Part shown: in pieces, positions 27,471 through 41,700 of the stretch
Numbering within the stretch: position 1 is the first letter of the stretch
Layout of the letters: each line of letters begins with the position of its first letter
Assembly (NCBI GenBank): GCA_013365365.1
Contig: JABVXU010000009.1
Coordinates: 124,001 to 188,000, forward strand
From: Cruorifilaria tuberocauda
Taxonomy: Eukaryota; Nematoda; Chromadorea; Rhabditida; Onchocercidae
Length of the DNA: 64,000 nt
Reading direction: 5' to 3'
Notes under the pieces: model-generated
Told to the model about the DNA's origin: nothing
Databases searched by the model: none
What the model saw: the letters and a program-made list of their open reading frames with translations, nothing else
Translations under genes and position numbers: made by a program

Positions 27471-30400
27471 TTAAGGACAGAATGAAAATTCCGTAAAATC
27501 CAATTTTGATGGACCAGGAAACCGCTGCGCAGTTTGTACAGCACCGGACATTAAAGGCGGCAATTGCACACCAGAAGAAACAGCGAGTGATAAGGTTTCT
27601 TGACCGATGCGTTGAAATCGGGCAAACATTTCGATCTGAAAATTAATTAATAGTGAGAAAATTGAAATAAATAGCAAAATGATTCAAAGAGGTCGAAAAG
27701 AATGACAGTGAGGCACATTCATTCAGAATGAATAAAAGGCCTGGAAACTACAAGGTCTTTAACAGTCTAGTCAATTCAGATTACGAAATTCTAGGAATAA
27801 GCTTAAGTAAGCACAGTGAATGAACATTCGAGGTTAAAAATTATGGAAGACGTAAAGATCATTTTTTTGCGGATAGAAAAAAAGAATATAATTGTCAAAT
27901 AGGAACAATTGAAATAGGAATAGAAGAGTAAAAGAAATAGGAAGTGAATTTTTGTATGACAGCATCATTATTCCAATATTTGAACTCACTTGGGCAATAA
28001 TTGTTTGCAGCTTTTTGGTATGAGGTGGTGATGAATTGCAACAATGATCTTTCAATGCGCTTGTTATAGTGCCTCGTAATTTATCAACCGCTGCATCTGA
28101 ACTAAGCAGCTCACCACCACATTCTGGAATTTAAAATTTGGAATTTCAAAAAGTAAATTTAAATAAAAAGGACTCAATTTGTGTAGCTAATTAATTACGC
28201 ACACAGTGGTAGTCGATTCTATTCAGGCAACATATCTGCGTTAAAAAAACAATGTTTTTGTTCGAGATTTTCATGAAAATAATTAACCTTTTGTGTTGAG
28301 AAATTGCAAAGCAAGTAAAGCTGAAAAAGATGGCGGATCCCATTGTATGAGATGTTGAAATCGTTTAGCTTCTTCTTGTATCAAAGTAAAAAGTAATTTC
28401 AACGGCTGTGGTACCGTTGATATATCCACTTCGATCTGTTCCATATGTAAGCTGTTACCTTCCGTCCATCTAAAATTTTTGCAAAGTTTCAAGAAAGTTT
28501 AAGCTAAAACATATTGTATGCAGGTTAAATGAAAACTTTAGTACACTGGAAGCTAATTATTTATAATCTAATTCCTCTCAGTAATTGAGCAGTGAAATAA
28601 AAAATCCATTTGGTAAATCGTACTTACAAAAAAGACATAATTATTTATATTTTTTATCCTTCCCTCTTTTTGCGTCTTTTTCCTCTCATTTTAATTTTCT
28701 ATTTTTTTTGACTGCATGGATAAAATTTCACGACGCTTTAACTTAAGATAATGATTGAAACACTGAATTTCTAAATTTTCCGTTTAATTTACAACATTCT
28801 CGTATTAACTTGATAAAGATAACAGTTTAACGATAAATGACCCATAGCAAAGTTTTAATGCCAGTAATGCGAAAAAGTTCCGTTCAATCAATTTAGTGAT
28901 ATCACTTTGAGAGATCTCTGTTGAATTCGGAATTTTTTCCACGAAAAGCAACATGAAACGAAATTCTTCGTCCATTGCAGATAACAGCTGTTCTGTGCCA
29001 CCATTCTAAATCAGGACTGTGACAAGAAGAGATTTGAAAGTATTCAATCTGCTCATGAATCATCGCTAAGATTCATTGAACGTATGAGTACGTGGAAGGA
29101 AAACACGGACATATAATGTTGGCGTGGCAATTGTTTTTGATTCCACATATGCTTTGTTGATAAGCGTTAGGAGTGGAAGTGGTGGACTGGGAGGATCGTC
29201 TGAGTGTTGCACTTTCGTTTTTGACGGTAAACGACCTCGCCGTCCCGACAAGCTACCGTATCGAACCACTGCAAAAAATGAAGAAATATAACCGTTGGTA
29301 TCGAGTGATCTTTTAATCTTTCATATATTCCACATATGTCCAAATAATTTAAATTAGCATCGAAAGTATTTTAGGAATGAAAAAAAAATCAATGCCATTA
29401 AATTATAGGAAGTTCACTTATCTTTTTCTCCTAACTTAATTGTGATGATAGATTATATATTTTTATACCTTAATAATTTCATTCAAACATTTAAATTGAT
29501 TCATTCTTGAAAGTAGCGCAAATGAAGATCCGATATATATTTTCACTAAGAAGGAATTCTGAGTTATTTCATTAACTTCTCTCAATTTCTGATATTAGCA
29601 ACAATGGAAAACTTTTAACCTACCCTCTTTAACCATACCAACCGCGATACATTTCTGGAAACGACAATATTGACATCGACTACGAAATCGCTTATCAATT
29701 GTACAATTTTTGTTCCCGGTACATACATATTGCGCTTTTTTTTGGACTGTTCTCTATAAATTTTTAAATAAATACATTTAAAAAGAATTTCCATCACTGT
29801 ATTATAATGCTTCGTTAAAGATGCTGACTACTCTAATGCTATGAATTACTCTCGCCAAATCTGAAAGAATCGAGCTATCACAACAATTAATTTAACTAAA
29901 CATGACATCTATTAATGCTGTCATGTTATGTTATCACAGAGTGTGGACATCCGGATAGCTTATAGTGGATAATGATACCACAGTAGTGAAAGCTTTGTCG
30001 CCAAATACGGTCTCAATTTCTGCATAGCTTGATCTGTCGAAATACCTTGAAAAACCCTTTACATCCTTCACATGTACGAGCTCCATAATGTTGGCATACC
30101 GCACGGTCGTTGCAAACGGCACATAATTTATCAGATGATAATGACTCGTTGCCAGCAGTAGTTTGCAAATTGGATGGCCCACTTCTGAAACTATCGCTTG
30201 CACTAGTGGAAATCAAAATTCCATTTCAGGATAGATAGTGCCTATTGTAATAATAGTGACAAAAGAAATCAACGATATATAAATCAATGTAAACATTGTG
30301 TATTTTCGTGCTCGTTCATTTCTACAGTTTTTAAAAATAATACACTGATCTAAGCATCAGTTTCGATTTTTGAGGAGAAAAGAAAACAGCAACACCTTAG

Positions 30401-33159
30401 AGGTTGCTGGTTGGCTCGATGATTCTCGGAAGCTATTCCTGTTGGCACTACAGTAGCATAAGGAAATTGGAATGCGGTTGTTGACTGATCTGAAATTGAT
30501 CATGATTTGATTTAATTATTGACTTATCATTCTTTTGAAATCCTGTCCTTTTCTTTTTTCTTTGCTGCAAAAAAAAATCTCATATGAGATATTGATCGCA
30601 GAAAGATTTCCTCTTATCAGTAGCATACGAGAACTTTACCAATTCTTTGATGAGCTGGAGGTGGTTGTGAATGCGTTGGATCAACGAACGATGGTGTAGC
30701 AAATGCAGGAGTTGCGAATGACGATTGCATTAGCTCCGGTTGTTGACTAGCTATCGATGGCCGAGGAAATTCAAACCTAAAATTGGTCTTTTTTAATTTA
30801 AATAATATAAATAATAACGCAGCACATAAAATGAAAAATTTGGAAGGAAGGAAAAAGCAAATGAGTGGATAACAAATCAAATTTCAACCCTTCAACTAAT
30901 AATTTTCGTATAATTCAATCAAGCGCTGAAGTAATATTGATTGATCGCTATCTTTTTTCGTAAATCACACCTAGCAATCGGTTTCCACAAAGTTATGAAA
31001 ACTGTTGAAGATATGCATTACCTACCGTATACAATAAGCAAACATTTGTACGGTGATAATATGCACGTGTGTGTATGTATGCATCTGTGTATGCGTATGT
31101 ATATGTGTGTGTATGATGTAGGTGGGAAGATATGACAGTGGTTGTGTGATGATGTAGGTTGTGCGATACTTCCGGTTAGATTAGATGGAAAATGAAATTC
31201 GGACTGAGAGTGATACTGATTGAGGCTTTTCATGGTAAGTTCAGGCTCATTTATTATAAATTACAAATAATCAGTAGCCCAAACTTTCTAAGTTTATTAA
31301 TTTATCATATTATGAGATTGAGCACAATCATACACTATTGTATTGAATATTAAAATTTTGAACAGGTAGAAAAGAAATTCAACGAAATTCAATCTTTGTG
31401 TATTAATGCATCATTCATTACTTTTTCCATACTATGTACCAATGAATTCAAGGATGCCACTTGAATTATTATTTAAAAACTATTCAAACGCATTTTCGAC
31501 TTAACTTTAGGTTTTCTTCAGCGGTATGTTGAATAAATTTAATGAATTTTTTAAAATGACATTTCAGATGAATGTATCATTTTAACAAATATAAAAATTG
31601 ACAAAAATTCCTAATATTTTTGAAATTTATAAAAAGATTATTAGATGAAAATTTTTATTAGATAAAAGGCTCTTTTTTTAAATGAAGATTCGCAGAGGAT
31701 TAATCTCGAAGAAATCTTTTATGTTTCCTGAAGATTGTCAAAAAATAGAGAAAGAAAGGGACAGGAAATGAGGGAAAGTGAAAAGGAATTGAAGAGAAAG
31801 TCTGTTGATAAGACTAGATAAAGATAAAAAGACGATGAGATTAACAAGCCAAAATTGATATTGTTCCTTCTTTCAAACAAATTGTATATATGTTAATTTT
31901 CAATATTTCTTTTTGAAATAAATGTTTTTACAAGCTTCATAAGAAAATTAAGCTTTCGATATCTAAGTCTTAGTGATACCTCAGCTTACCTCAAATGCAC
32001 TGATATTATTAGATTGATGAAGAACGGTAATTGCAGTTTGTGCATCATTCAAATTTTAATGCTCGTTTATTGCTTAATGTTCTTTGCTAATATTTGTCTT
32101 TCATTTGTTCTCAAATGAGGAAGTGTAACTGGACACATTCCAACGATTTTTTATGTAAATCTGCAAACTGGCAGGACTTGATGCTTATGAACCTGGCTAA
32201 TATGCGCTCGTTTAGCATTTGAAACAATGCAATATAGGAAAAGTTCAACAAATGTGCACGGTTGATCAATGATGAATAAAATTCTCATTGTTTAAAGTAT
32301 CCACTAAACATGAAAACTATTTCTTGTAAAGCACATCTGCAATAATGCTTTAATGATTAGATGAAGAAGCCTCAAAACAGAACTTCCATCATAGTCATAA
32401 TCACCTTTTGCTAATCACCTATAATTAATTTTTTGACTGCCACGAAATCATTTCATCTGAAAGATACGGTCAACAAATCAGTACGCACAAAAAGTCAACT
32501 TTCTTCAGTTATTATTGATTATAATATAAACTAAAGATATTTGATAAAAAAAAATGTTTCTGATAGTTCATCGAATTCCGAAGAACGGCTTTTCATGCTA
32601 CAAGAATAGGCAAACTTATTTACCTTTGGCAAAAATGCATTAATTGTCATATTTGCTGCTTTAATTAAAGTAATATTTTCAAATTTATTTATAATAATTT
32701 GAAATTTTGAGAGTAATTTCTTGATCTCCTAATGTTTTATTTTATAATATCTAAGAAATTTCTCCCGATATTGAAGTTATAACTGTGAGAATTTTGATTC
32801 AACAAACATGTATGGTTTTTTTTCGATTTACTAAAAGCGTCATTAATAATTTGTTTAATTCAGTGGCCTGCTTTCTACAAATTCTTAAGTCAGTTTTCTT
32901 GATGGAATAATCTAAATCAACTCAATAAAATAAAGAAATCAAACCCCGAAAAGAAACTATGCATTGGATGCTGATAAGCGGTAGTACCAGCTGATGGTAC
33001 GAAGAAATCTCTGTATGTAGCCGTTGGAACCCCCGAAGTGCTGATACTTGTTGATGGTTGTGGCTGCAACGGAATTCCTTCGCTTTTTACGCCAGGAATA
33101 TACTTCGGATCCATAAAAGATGTGCCACCAAGACGTGCACTATTCGGCGTTGAACACTC
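27471..33159 (-). CDS. nhr-6: NR4A-class nuclear hormone receptor (NHR-6 / Nurr1 / NGFI-B type), 5' end probably incomplete
   Basis: Nuclear transcription factor; NR4A members bind NGFI-B response elements as monomers. Ten exons: 33159-32945, 30776-30640, 30489-30396, 30202-30046, 29753-29624, 29268-29111, 29005-28842, 28469-28288, 28123-27990 and 27635-27471 (TAA), 511 codons, all phases matched. The N-terminal part (to about residue 185) is Ser/Pro/Thr-rich, an AF-1-like region. The DNA-binding domain starts [15 protein letters not shown], with P box CEGCKGFFK, second zinc finger through CQYCRFQKC, then MVKEVVR and the C-terminal extension GRRGRLPSK, which is diagnostic of NR4A. The ligand-binding domain follows, with [21 protein letters not shown] and [11 protein letters not shown], and ends KLDFTEFSF, comparable to the NR4A C terminus. 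The first exon is open upstream of its Met at 33114, and an acceptor lies at 33160, so either the 5' UTR is trans-spliced there or an earlier exon exists. The donor at 29110 (TAT|GTCCGT) is weak. Confidence 0.93.
31068..31120. repeat. Degenerate TG/TATG microsatellite in the nhr-6 first intron
   Basis: A 50-base run of TGTG, TATG and CATG motifs, broken by single substitutions. It lies inside an open frame on the minus strand (31233-31018) that begins with ATG and ends at a possible donor, but the His/Thr/Ile-rich translation after the first 30 codons is just the repeat. I treat it as intronic. Confidence 0.6.
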
Positions 33160-35772
33160 CTAAATCACATATGCCTTAAGAATCTGCATCAATATAGAAT
33201 TCAATGCATTTGAGACCAAATAGGTACCAAGTTAAGGATAAAGTCCTTTCCTCTTTTCAGTATTCTTAAAACCAGTAAAAATTCAAATCATCGTAAGTAT
33301 TGATGAAACTTCAATACTGATAAATTATTTAAATTGTTTAATAGAATAACCACATGTAAAGTAAATTGAGATTATAAAATTTTATTCGTAGATAAAAACC
33401 TCATTCCCAAATTTCTCTTAATTAAAGTAATGTGCCAGATTGCATACTTGTTGTTTAAAAAAACAACTTATCGAAGTAAATAATTACAGGTTAATTTGAA
33501 CATCACTAATAATATATTTGAATGCACAAAAAATTATTATACTGTTCTGAAATTTCACTACTTAAGATGCTTTGCTTATTAGATTATTATTAAAATTTTT
33601 TAATTACTATTAACTTAAATCAGCATTGGTTTTTCTCGATAGGCCAATATTAAAATATATAAAATTACTAGGGAACATACTGCCTTTGACTAATCAAACA
33701 TACCTAATGATTCTCTTCTCCGCTTTTTCTTGCATAGAAATGAGAAAAAAGCTGGATGAGAAAAAATGTCAATTAACAACCATTGTTACGTAAGTTATAA
33801 TTACAAATCAGAATCGAAAACATATTTTATGACCACAAACCAGCGAACTTTTCTTTTTCCTATTTGCTTCTGAAAGTTTTGCGAAGGAATCTTTCTGTCT
33901 ATCACAAATTTATTTCTTTTCTGAATCCACACATTTGTAAAATACAAATAATCATCATAAGGACTACAAAAATATGAGATTAGATTATGGTTAAGAACGA
34001 TGGTCAAATTAATCATTATTATATAAACGAAAAATGTTCTTCAAGATATACCTACTTTCCTTAGTCATTTAATAATAACTAATCTTTTAGAAAAAAACCA
34101 ATTCTAATTTATTCTTTCATTTAAGGTATCTTGCAAATTTGGATAGTAATTGATCATTGTGACACTGAATCAAATTAGAACTGATTCCTCACTCGTTCGG
34201 TAACTTCCATCTTATTTATTCACCTTCGATATGCATTGGTAAATGACTATAAAAGAAGTCGCAGATTTTGTTGGAATATCGGGTCATATACTATTTGGAA
34301 TGATGAAACCAATCGATCAATTGTACCGAATATTGATCAATCGGTTTTGATCATTCCAAATAGTATATGATCCGATATTCCAACAAATCTGCAATATCCA
34401 AGAACAAAGTATAATTTCGAATTAAAAGAAAATTTCTCTTTCTTTCGAAAAAGCGGTCATTTGAATAAGATTTTTCTAAAATTTCATACTGCTTTTTATT
34501 ATTTTAAGAAATTGTTCAAATTCCAAATTTTAAGTTCTATAGTACAAATATTGAATAATTAGATCAAGTTTATTTTATGAAAATATCAAATCTCTTGTAT
34601 GAAATTACAAATGCATATATTTTAATTCTTAATAATGTTCCAAATTTATTCTCTGCGATAGTTTATCATTATTAGCTGATCTCTTTTAAAATGCTTTCAG
34701 ATACCAAGGAAGTAAAATGAAGTATTAAATGTACTTCATTTATTAATTGACAAAAATTAGGTTGAAACTTTAAGCAAGAGTAAATTATTTTAAGTATGAT
34801 TTGCTTGAAAATTAAACAATTAATCTTTCGATATGTTGATAAAAAATGCAAACGAATGAACTCAAATTGGAAGAGATTGCAGAAAGTAGATAATTAATCA
34901 TGCATTTCTGGAAAAAAGAGAAAAACGTAGGTTGAAATTTCTTTCATAAATCATTCATTTATACTTTAATACATTGAAAAAGATTGACAAGTGAAGAATG
35001 AGAAGGAAGAAAAGGAAGCAAAAGGAAGATACGGACATGACATTAATTCAGAACAGTTTGAAGAGCAGTCTCGCAGCAGTTATACCCATCATTAGAAAAA
35101 TACTTGCAACACGTAATAGACACACAATACTAGATATATATTATATCTAATCTAGATGGTGATATTTGTAAAAGGTAAGAGGACAGAGATGAGCGGAAAA
35201 GGAAAAAGGGATGATAGGCTTATTATTATTCTATCAGAACAAATTATATTTCTCCCTCAATGAAAATGATGATGATATTTTGTGCTATCTATCTTCCACT
35301 TTCACACTATTTTTCTTTTATCGGATATCTGAAATATTCAACGCAAGGTAATAGCCACAGATGCAAAAATGTATTCGAAAGATTGAATGGGAAACAGGAA
35401 CACGATTAGACGTGTATCATCAATGAGCGAATAAGGTCCTGAAGTATATTGTCGCAAACGTTTTTAACAAACTAGGAAAACGATATACCACCCCACGTAC
35501 TGTCGGTTAATATCATTAATACGTCTATCCGATCTGAAATATTCATGCAAAAAGAAAACCAGTCAGTGTTTGCAGTTCGATAATATCAATTTGAAACATT
35601 TTAAGTTTATTGGATGTATATTTATGCGTGTTTGTCGAGCAAATAAAATAAACTTGCTGATCACATATAAATAGAATTATCCTTTATCAAGCATTGCTAT
35701 AAAATGCTAGCGCCATCACCTATGATTTGTTTAATTTAGAACTTAATTTTCCAATATAGAAGAATAGAGTAA
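33160..35772. other. 2.6 kb between divergently oriented genes
   Basis: Lies between the 5' end of nhr-6 (minus) and the first exon of an unknown gene (plus), so it probably holds two promoters. A minus-strand stretch at about 33962-33849 has an acceptor (CATATTTTTGTAG) and an open frame in a phase that could join nhr-6, but the sequence shows no NR4A similarity. A large inverted repeat sits at 34261-34392. Confidence 0.4.
34261..34392. repeat. Inverted repeat, arms of about 60 bases, 12-base spacer
   Basis: 34261-34320 and 34333-34392 are reverse complements at about 90 percent, with two one-base indels and a few substitutions. One substitution would be a G-U pair in the transcript of the plus strand. 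The spacer is TTGTACCGAATA. RNA from either strand would fold into a long hairpin. I see no target-site duplication or transposase. It could be a MITE-like foldback element, a source of small RNAs, or a cruciform-forming site. Confidence 0.9.
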
Positions 35773-38700
35773 ATGTATTCCGAGGAAGAAGATTTAAATT
35801 ATTTTGAAGATGGGAAGATTTTTCAACATTATGACCCAACCGGTCATCAGAGGCATTCATTTGAACGCTTCTCAGTACAGGTAAGAACAGTGCTTATAAC
35901 TAATTCGTTAGCTCTAACTGCTTTCCATCTTCTTCCCCTCCTCCTTTCCTTGCTACCACAATTAGCATTGATGCTAGCAGCTTCCACCCTCTCTATTCAA
36001 AACATCAGTAGAGAACCCAACAAATTCATTGTTTCCTCTTCCTTCACCCATCACATCTTCCATTCCATTCCACTTTTCGACACACACACACTTCTGCTCA
36101 CTGTTTCATACAAAATAGACAGACGACCACTTTCTTCCTGTAAATATAAAATTACTTTTAATATCATTTCACTTATAAAAATAGTTGAAATAGATAAGAA
36201 TTTCGATTTCCAATGCCATATAAGCAGTAAGCGATCATTTTAAAAGTCAGAGATATGCTCGTTCCCTTTTTTCCACTGATAATTTTGTTTGATGAAAGGT
36301 TTAAGATCTCATGCAATATGCAGTATTTCATAATTGCTCTGCGAGACGTAAGCATCAGAATATGACCTTACGAGAAAACAAAAAATGATTGATTATTTGA
36401 TGGAAACAGTAGCTGACTTAATTTCACATAAATAAGACAAGTTAATATGATTGCAAGAAATTGCACGAAAAGTCGTACTGACTTTGGTAATTTCAACGAA
36501 AGTCCTGTAAGATAAGTTTATTTGTGAAAAACATATGGAGCCTCTGAAAATGAAGATTTAAAGTTACTCCTTTTTAGTCATGACAAACATTTTAATTTAT
36601 TCTTCGTACTGAATTCTCTTTCAGAAGCAAAAATTCTTTGTCTGTTGTTTCTCTGCAAAACTCTGAAAAATCGTCATCTGAAACAAAAAAGAAAAGAGAA
36701 ATCAATGTACTTTCAAATTTTCTATATCATTCCCACTTGCAGATGAATAATAATGAAAAGTTATATTCAATATCCTGCTCTCGTCCTCTCTCTTTATAAT
36801 TTTTTTTAAAATGGTACTAATTTAATAATGTTTGACGGAACGCCTCATAAAATCACCTATAATTAAGATATCACTGTACAAATAGCTTAAGCATTGCATT
36901 TCGGTTTAACCTATGTGCTACTTTAATCAAAATTCCTTATGGAACCCTGAAAGTCACGACGGAACAGTTTTTACGTCTTTCATTACAGAATTTTCCAAAT
37001 AAGTGGATGAAAGGAAAGGATTGTTTCAAAATTTATTTTCGTGCAAACCATATGAAGAATTATTACTGATAGAAATATTACCAATGATACTCTAAAAACA
37101 AAGAACTTTAAGTACCTCGCTGATTGATGACAAAATGCGTCAGATGTTAGGAAAGCAGAATCAGCTTTCTTTTGAAATTGCAGTTAAACTCAGTCTTTCA
37201 ATATTCAAAGTAAGAACTTTCCATTATATTAAATTGATCAGAAATCGGATATATTATTCACAGATTTCAGTTTATCCCATTTTTTTTCAGGATAAAAGAG
37301 GTAAACAAAGAGTCAAATACCATGAAAAATGGCAGGTTGTGTTGAGAAAAATCAAACTAGCTTAGACAATTGAAACGGAACTGAATATAACAGGATTCTT
37401 CTCGACAACTGGAAACAGCACATCACTGCAACAACCGTATAATTGCATGCAAAGATTTTTGCATATCATGCAAAAGCTTGGTACACAGCAAGATTTCACG
37501 AGAAATGTCATAAGATCAAACTTATTCAAAAGGTTGCAAACAAAAGACAAATAAAATCTTATACTTAAATATTCAATTAAATCAAATTACACTATTGTAA
37601 GTTAATATAAATTAATATAGAGTTATTGATACTTATTATGCCAATATTTAAACAATGAAAGAATGATGAAAACTATATTGATAAGGTAGTGTTTTTGCTT
37701 ACAAAATTATTATTTCTATGACTCTAAATTTTTTCATCGAATTTTCAGAGGTATAAGTTAAATAAAGCAAATTTCAAAGTCAAACAAGCGACCCAAAAAT
37801 GTAATTTTGTTCCAAATGTCATCAAATGATAATTTTAGATTTAAGGATAGCCAAACCGAATTTCTTATCAGCTTTACTTAGCAGAATCACTAATATTAAA
37901 GTACTTTTGATATAAGAAGTCGATCTCCGTCTAACGTTAGAGATTGCTTTGTGTAGATGAAATAAATGGTGGAAATGCAGCTACTGTCAACATTCAGCAA
38001 TTTTCCAATCACTGTTTTGGAGCAATTGTGAATTGCTTATAGTAAAAACAATCTACGATCTCTGATCATTCTTAGCGCTTGCGATTCTGTTCAGAATTAT
38101 TTAAAAACGCGAATAAAGTTCAGACGAATGGTTGACTTATTAGCATATTATGGAAGGATTTTTTCTTTTTAATACAAATAATAGTGGATTTTTCAGTTTT
38201 ATTCCAAAAATCTTGCCTAATGTCTAACCTTTCACTTAAGGAATGGAAATCAATCGATAGCATATTTTTAGCTCTATGCAATTGGATAAAAACATTTCCG
38301 TTTGTTGCATGGTGAAATTTTGGTCAAACTCCAAGAGAAGTAGTAACTGCAGATCAGAAAACATCATATGCAAAATATAAAACCGTTGATCCTATTATTT
38401 TCACCATGAATCATGTAAATAAAAAGCTATGTTCAAATCCCACCTAATTAAAGAAATGAGATGGAACGTGACATATTCGCCCTCACACAGATTTTCAAGA
38501 TATCAAGAAGTGTGGATTGAATTGTCTAACGAGAAATCTTTCAATCTTCGATTGAAACAAATAATTGAACTGACTGGTATGTTTTGTAAATCCTGAACTT
38601 TACCGAATGACTAAATTTTTCATACTGCTTAGAAGTTTTATAGCGTTTACTCTTAATTTTATTCCATTGTATTTGCACTGAATTTCGCAGTTATCGTTTA

Positions 38701-41700
38701 AATTTAAGCAATTTAAAGAAACGATTTGATTCGAATATCAACCCATTTGTCGTGGAAGTCCAATGTCGGGCCAATAGTTTTGGAGGAGTAATAGACAAGC
38801 ACAAGCGTTTGAGGGTTTTGGGAGGGGGAAGGAGGCCCACCCAACCAGCCAAGGATAAATCCCTTGGTGAGAATGAAGAGATTTAATATGTGGGGCGAAT
38901 GGAGCCAAGGTAGGTAAATTATTGGCGCCAAGGTAAATTATAGAAATGCAGATCAGCGACATAAAGAAAGGGATGTGGAAGAAAACTAACAGTGTGATGA
39001 TATAGATATAATAATTACAAATAATGACATTTAACGTACAATGATAGGGATTGACATTACATATTATTTGATCCTTTTCTCGGATTTCCCGATACCATTC
39101 AAAAAATGAAAGAAATATAAACAATTTGATAATTAATTCATTCAAATAAAAGAAGTTAAAGCAAAGAGGTTACAGAAGCTTATTATGCAATTATACAGCA
39201 GAATTATCGATTCCAATTTATCGACTTAACTGATTAATTAACTGATCATGAACAATTAAACAAATTAATGAATTAAATTTCATTTCAAAGAAAGACGTGG
39301 TAAAAAAATTGTCAGTGAACATAGAAATCTGAGCATTCAAAATATAATTCAAATGCTGCTTCTCTAGAAAAACCTGAGACTTTGAAGTAAAAATTAGCAA
39401 TGATGAACAAGCACAAACTGGAACTGAAAATTCGAAATTAGACAAATGAGAAAATTGAAATAAATTTAATTGAATTTCTTTGTGGTATCTAACTTAACTC
39501 CCTTTTACATCGTCGATTAAAATGTTTTCAGTTGACCTCACTCACTTCTTTAAACGTTCAATCAATTATCTATTATGAACTGCTGAAAGAGGTAATTCTC
39601 AGATATCAATGAACTGTTACCAATATTTTATCCCCATTCTAGAAGAATCAATAATTAAAGGTCATATGAAGTTGATGGAAAGCGCTTTACCTTCATACAT
39701 TATGATTAACATATTTACTTCTAAGCAGTCGCCTGTTTTTAATACAAAGGACAAAGCACACTTAAAACAAATTGAAATAATCATTACGTATGGGGCGGAA
39801 ATGCTGTGATGCATCTTCGTTTTATTAAATTTAATAATTCCACAGTTATTAAGTCTGATAAGCGAAAAAAAGTCCGAAGAGAAAAATGTATTCGCTTGCT
39901 TGTGCTGAAAGAAAATTTAAAGTGATGAAAATCAAGTTTAAAATTTAAAATTACATTTTTGCATCCGTATAGCAATAGACAGTCTAGTAAAAACTTCGAT
40001 TTAAACAGTAAAAATTTATCAGATTGCCTCAGAATTACCGAAAAAAACTTTGAATAATGGGTATGTTTAAAGAAAATTCGATAATTTCTTTGTAATTAAT
40101 TTGATGGAAAAAATGAGAATTATTAGTGAATTAATAATCATTTTGAATTTATGACAATATCTTTGGCTGATTTACTTTGCTTTCATCCTTTTCGGATAAA
40201 TCAAAAAGCGATAGTGTCTGATTCTAAAAAGTTATCAAAATTTTCATGGAAGATTTGGATTAAGCAAAAATCTCTTGCCAACAACATTAATTTTAGGTTG
40301 AAATATATAACGATGTCATCATTCATTAACTGATTAAAAGATATCATTAACAACTTTTTTATGTAAACTGAAAGCTACTACTATTATATTATACATTTTG
40401 CTTATATTGCTTTATTTAGATGAAGTTATTAAAAGGATTCACTTTTCCGTGAATACATTTTTATCTTACCATTTTAAAATATTGAAATGAGATGATTTGA
40501 GAGAACTGATTTGAACCACTATAGTATGACATTTGCACCACTGGAAGTGTTCAAACCATAGTGCTGTAAGTTCAAGAGTTAATGTGTAAATGATCTTATT
40601 TTACTAATGATCACTTTGCATGATCCTTTTGTATCATGGTGATAGAGGTATAATTCAAATTCGTCTTTTTCTTCCTCCCAATAAAAAGATTGACCTACGA
40701 CGGATTGCTTCGATTTGGATCAAATTATTTAAAAGGGCTGAAATCTGAAATCTTCATCACTGACATGTGGAGAATTCTAAGAAGTTCAAATGTCATCACA
40801 TTATTTCTATCAGTTGATAAAGCCTGAAAAAACCAATCTTAAGCTTCTTCATGATGCACATTCATACAGCTCATTTTATCCCAATAAAAACTGATAAAAA
40901 TGGAAGTTAATTGTAACTACAGAGAAAACACACAAATCAATTGTCTCATTAAGACTCTTTATCATAAGTGAATTTCGTTGCTTTATAAATATTCAAATCA
41001 TTTTTTCTTCCATAAAGTAATTAAATTATTAAGGGAATATATATAAAGTAAACGATATATTGACGCACGGGCAAACACAAAAACATGTGTTAAGACTAGA
41101 GAAGAGAAACTAAGCGTTGTGCATGCGACTACTTTCCCTTCCTAATAATATTTCTATGAAAATTCTGCAAACTATCAACATTGCGCATTCCCCTTACAAA
41201 ATTTAATTAAATCATAAAGTAATCATTTACTGTTATGTTGCTACAAATTACGCCTAAAGCTATTTTATGTCATAATAGCTTAAAAATAATCAAAATTTTA
41301 TACTTAATATTGGTTTGAATTATTTCTTTTAGATAATAATCCATTCAAACAGCGCAAAATTTGCTAGTATAAAGAAATTTAATTAGTATTCTATATAAAG
41401 TTATAAGCTTAACAAATAATATAAAATAGTGTCACAAACTTTTCATATAGCAAATGGGATTTAAAGCGAGTTATTCCGGAAACGAATAATGCAATGATTT
41501 AGTGAAAATCCAAGTCAGTGATCAATACATGTAGGATAAGATATTTCCATCAAATTTTTGCGACACATTGTTCTTCCATGAATAGTATTGAAGTTGAAAT
41601 TAATAAAAACTTTCCATTCTTCCTCTTATCAAAATTAAGATTGGAAAAAGACGCATGACGCATATCTGAACCAACTATTCCCCTCACCCATAATATATAT

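Noticed and set aside
31018..31233. Minus-strand frame [13 protein letters not shown]... in the nhr-6 intron as an extra exon
   Set aside because: Most of it is a TG/TATG microsatellite. The exon at 32945-33159 joins the next nhr-6 exon directly in phase, so it is not needed.
34261..34392. The inverted repeat as a canonical miRNA precursor
   Set aside because: Arms of 60 bases with a short loop are too long for a typical precursor; a foldback element or long hairpin is more likely.
35881..36243. Open frame continuing past the donor of the first exon at 35880 (leucine-rich, membrane-like)
   Set aside because: A perfect CAG|GTAAGA donor sits at the boundary and the following sequence is a pyrimidine-rich run that avoids stops by composition. 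It is most likely intron.
38713..39145. Minus-strand frames over the GC-rich island as a gene
   Set aside because: Two overlapping minus frames and one plus frame are all open there. Composition rather than coding explains this, and no splice-site pair fits.
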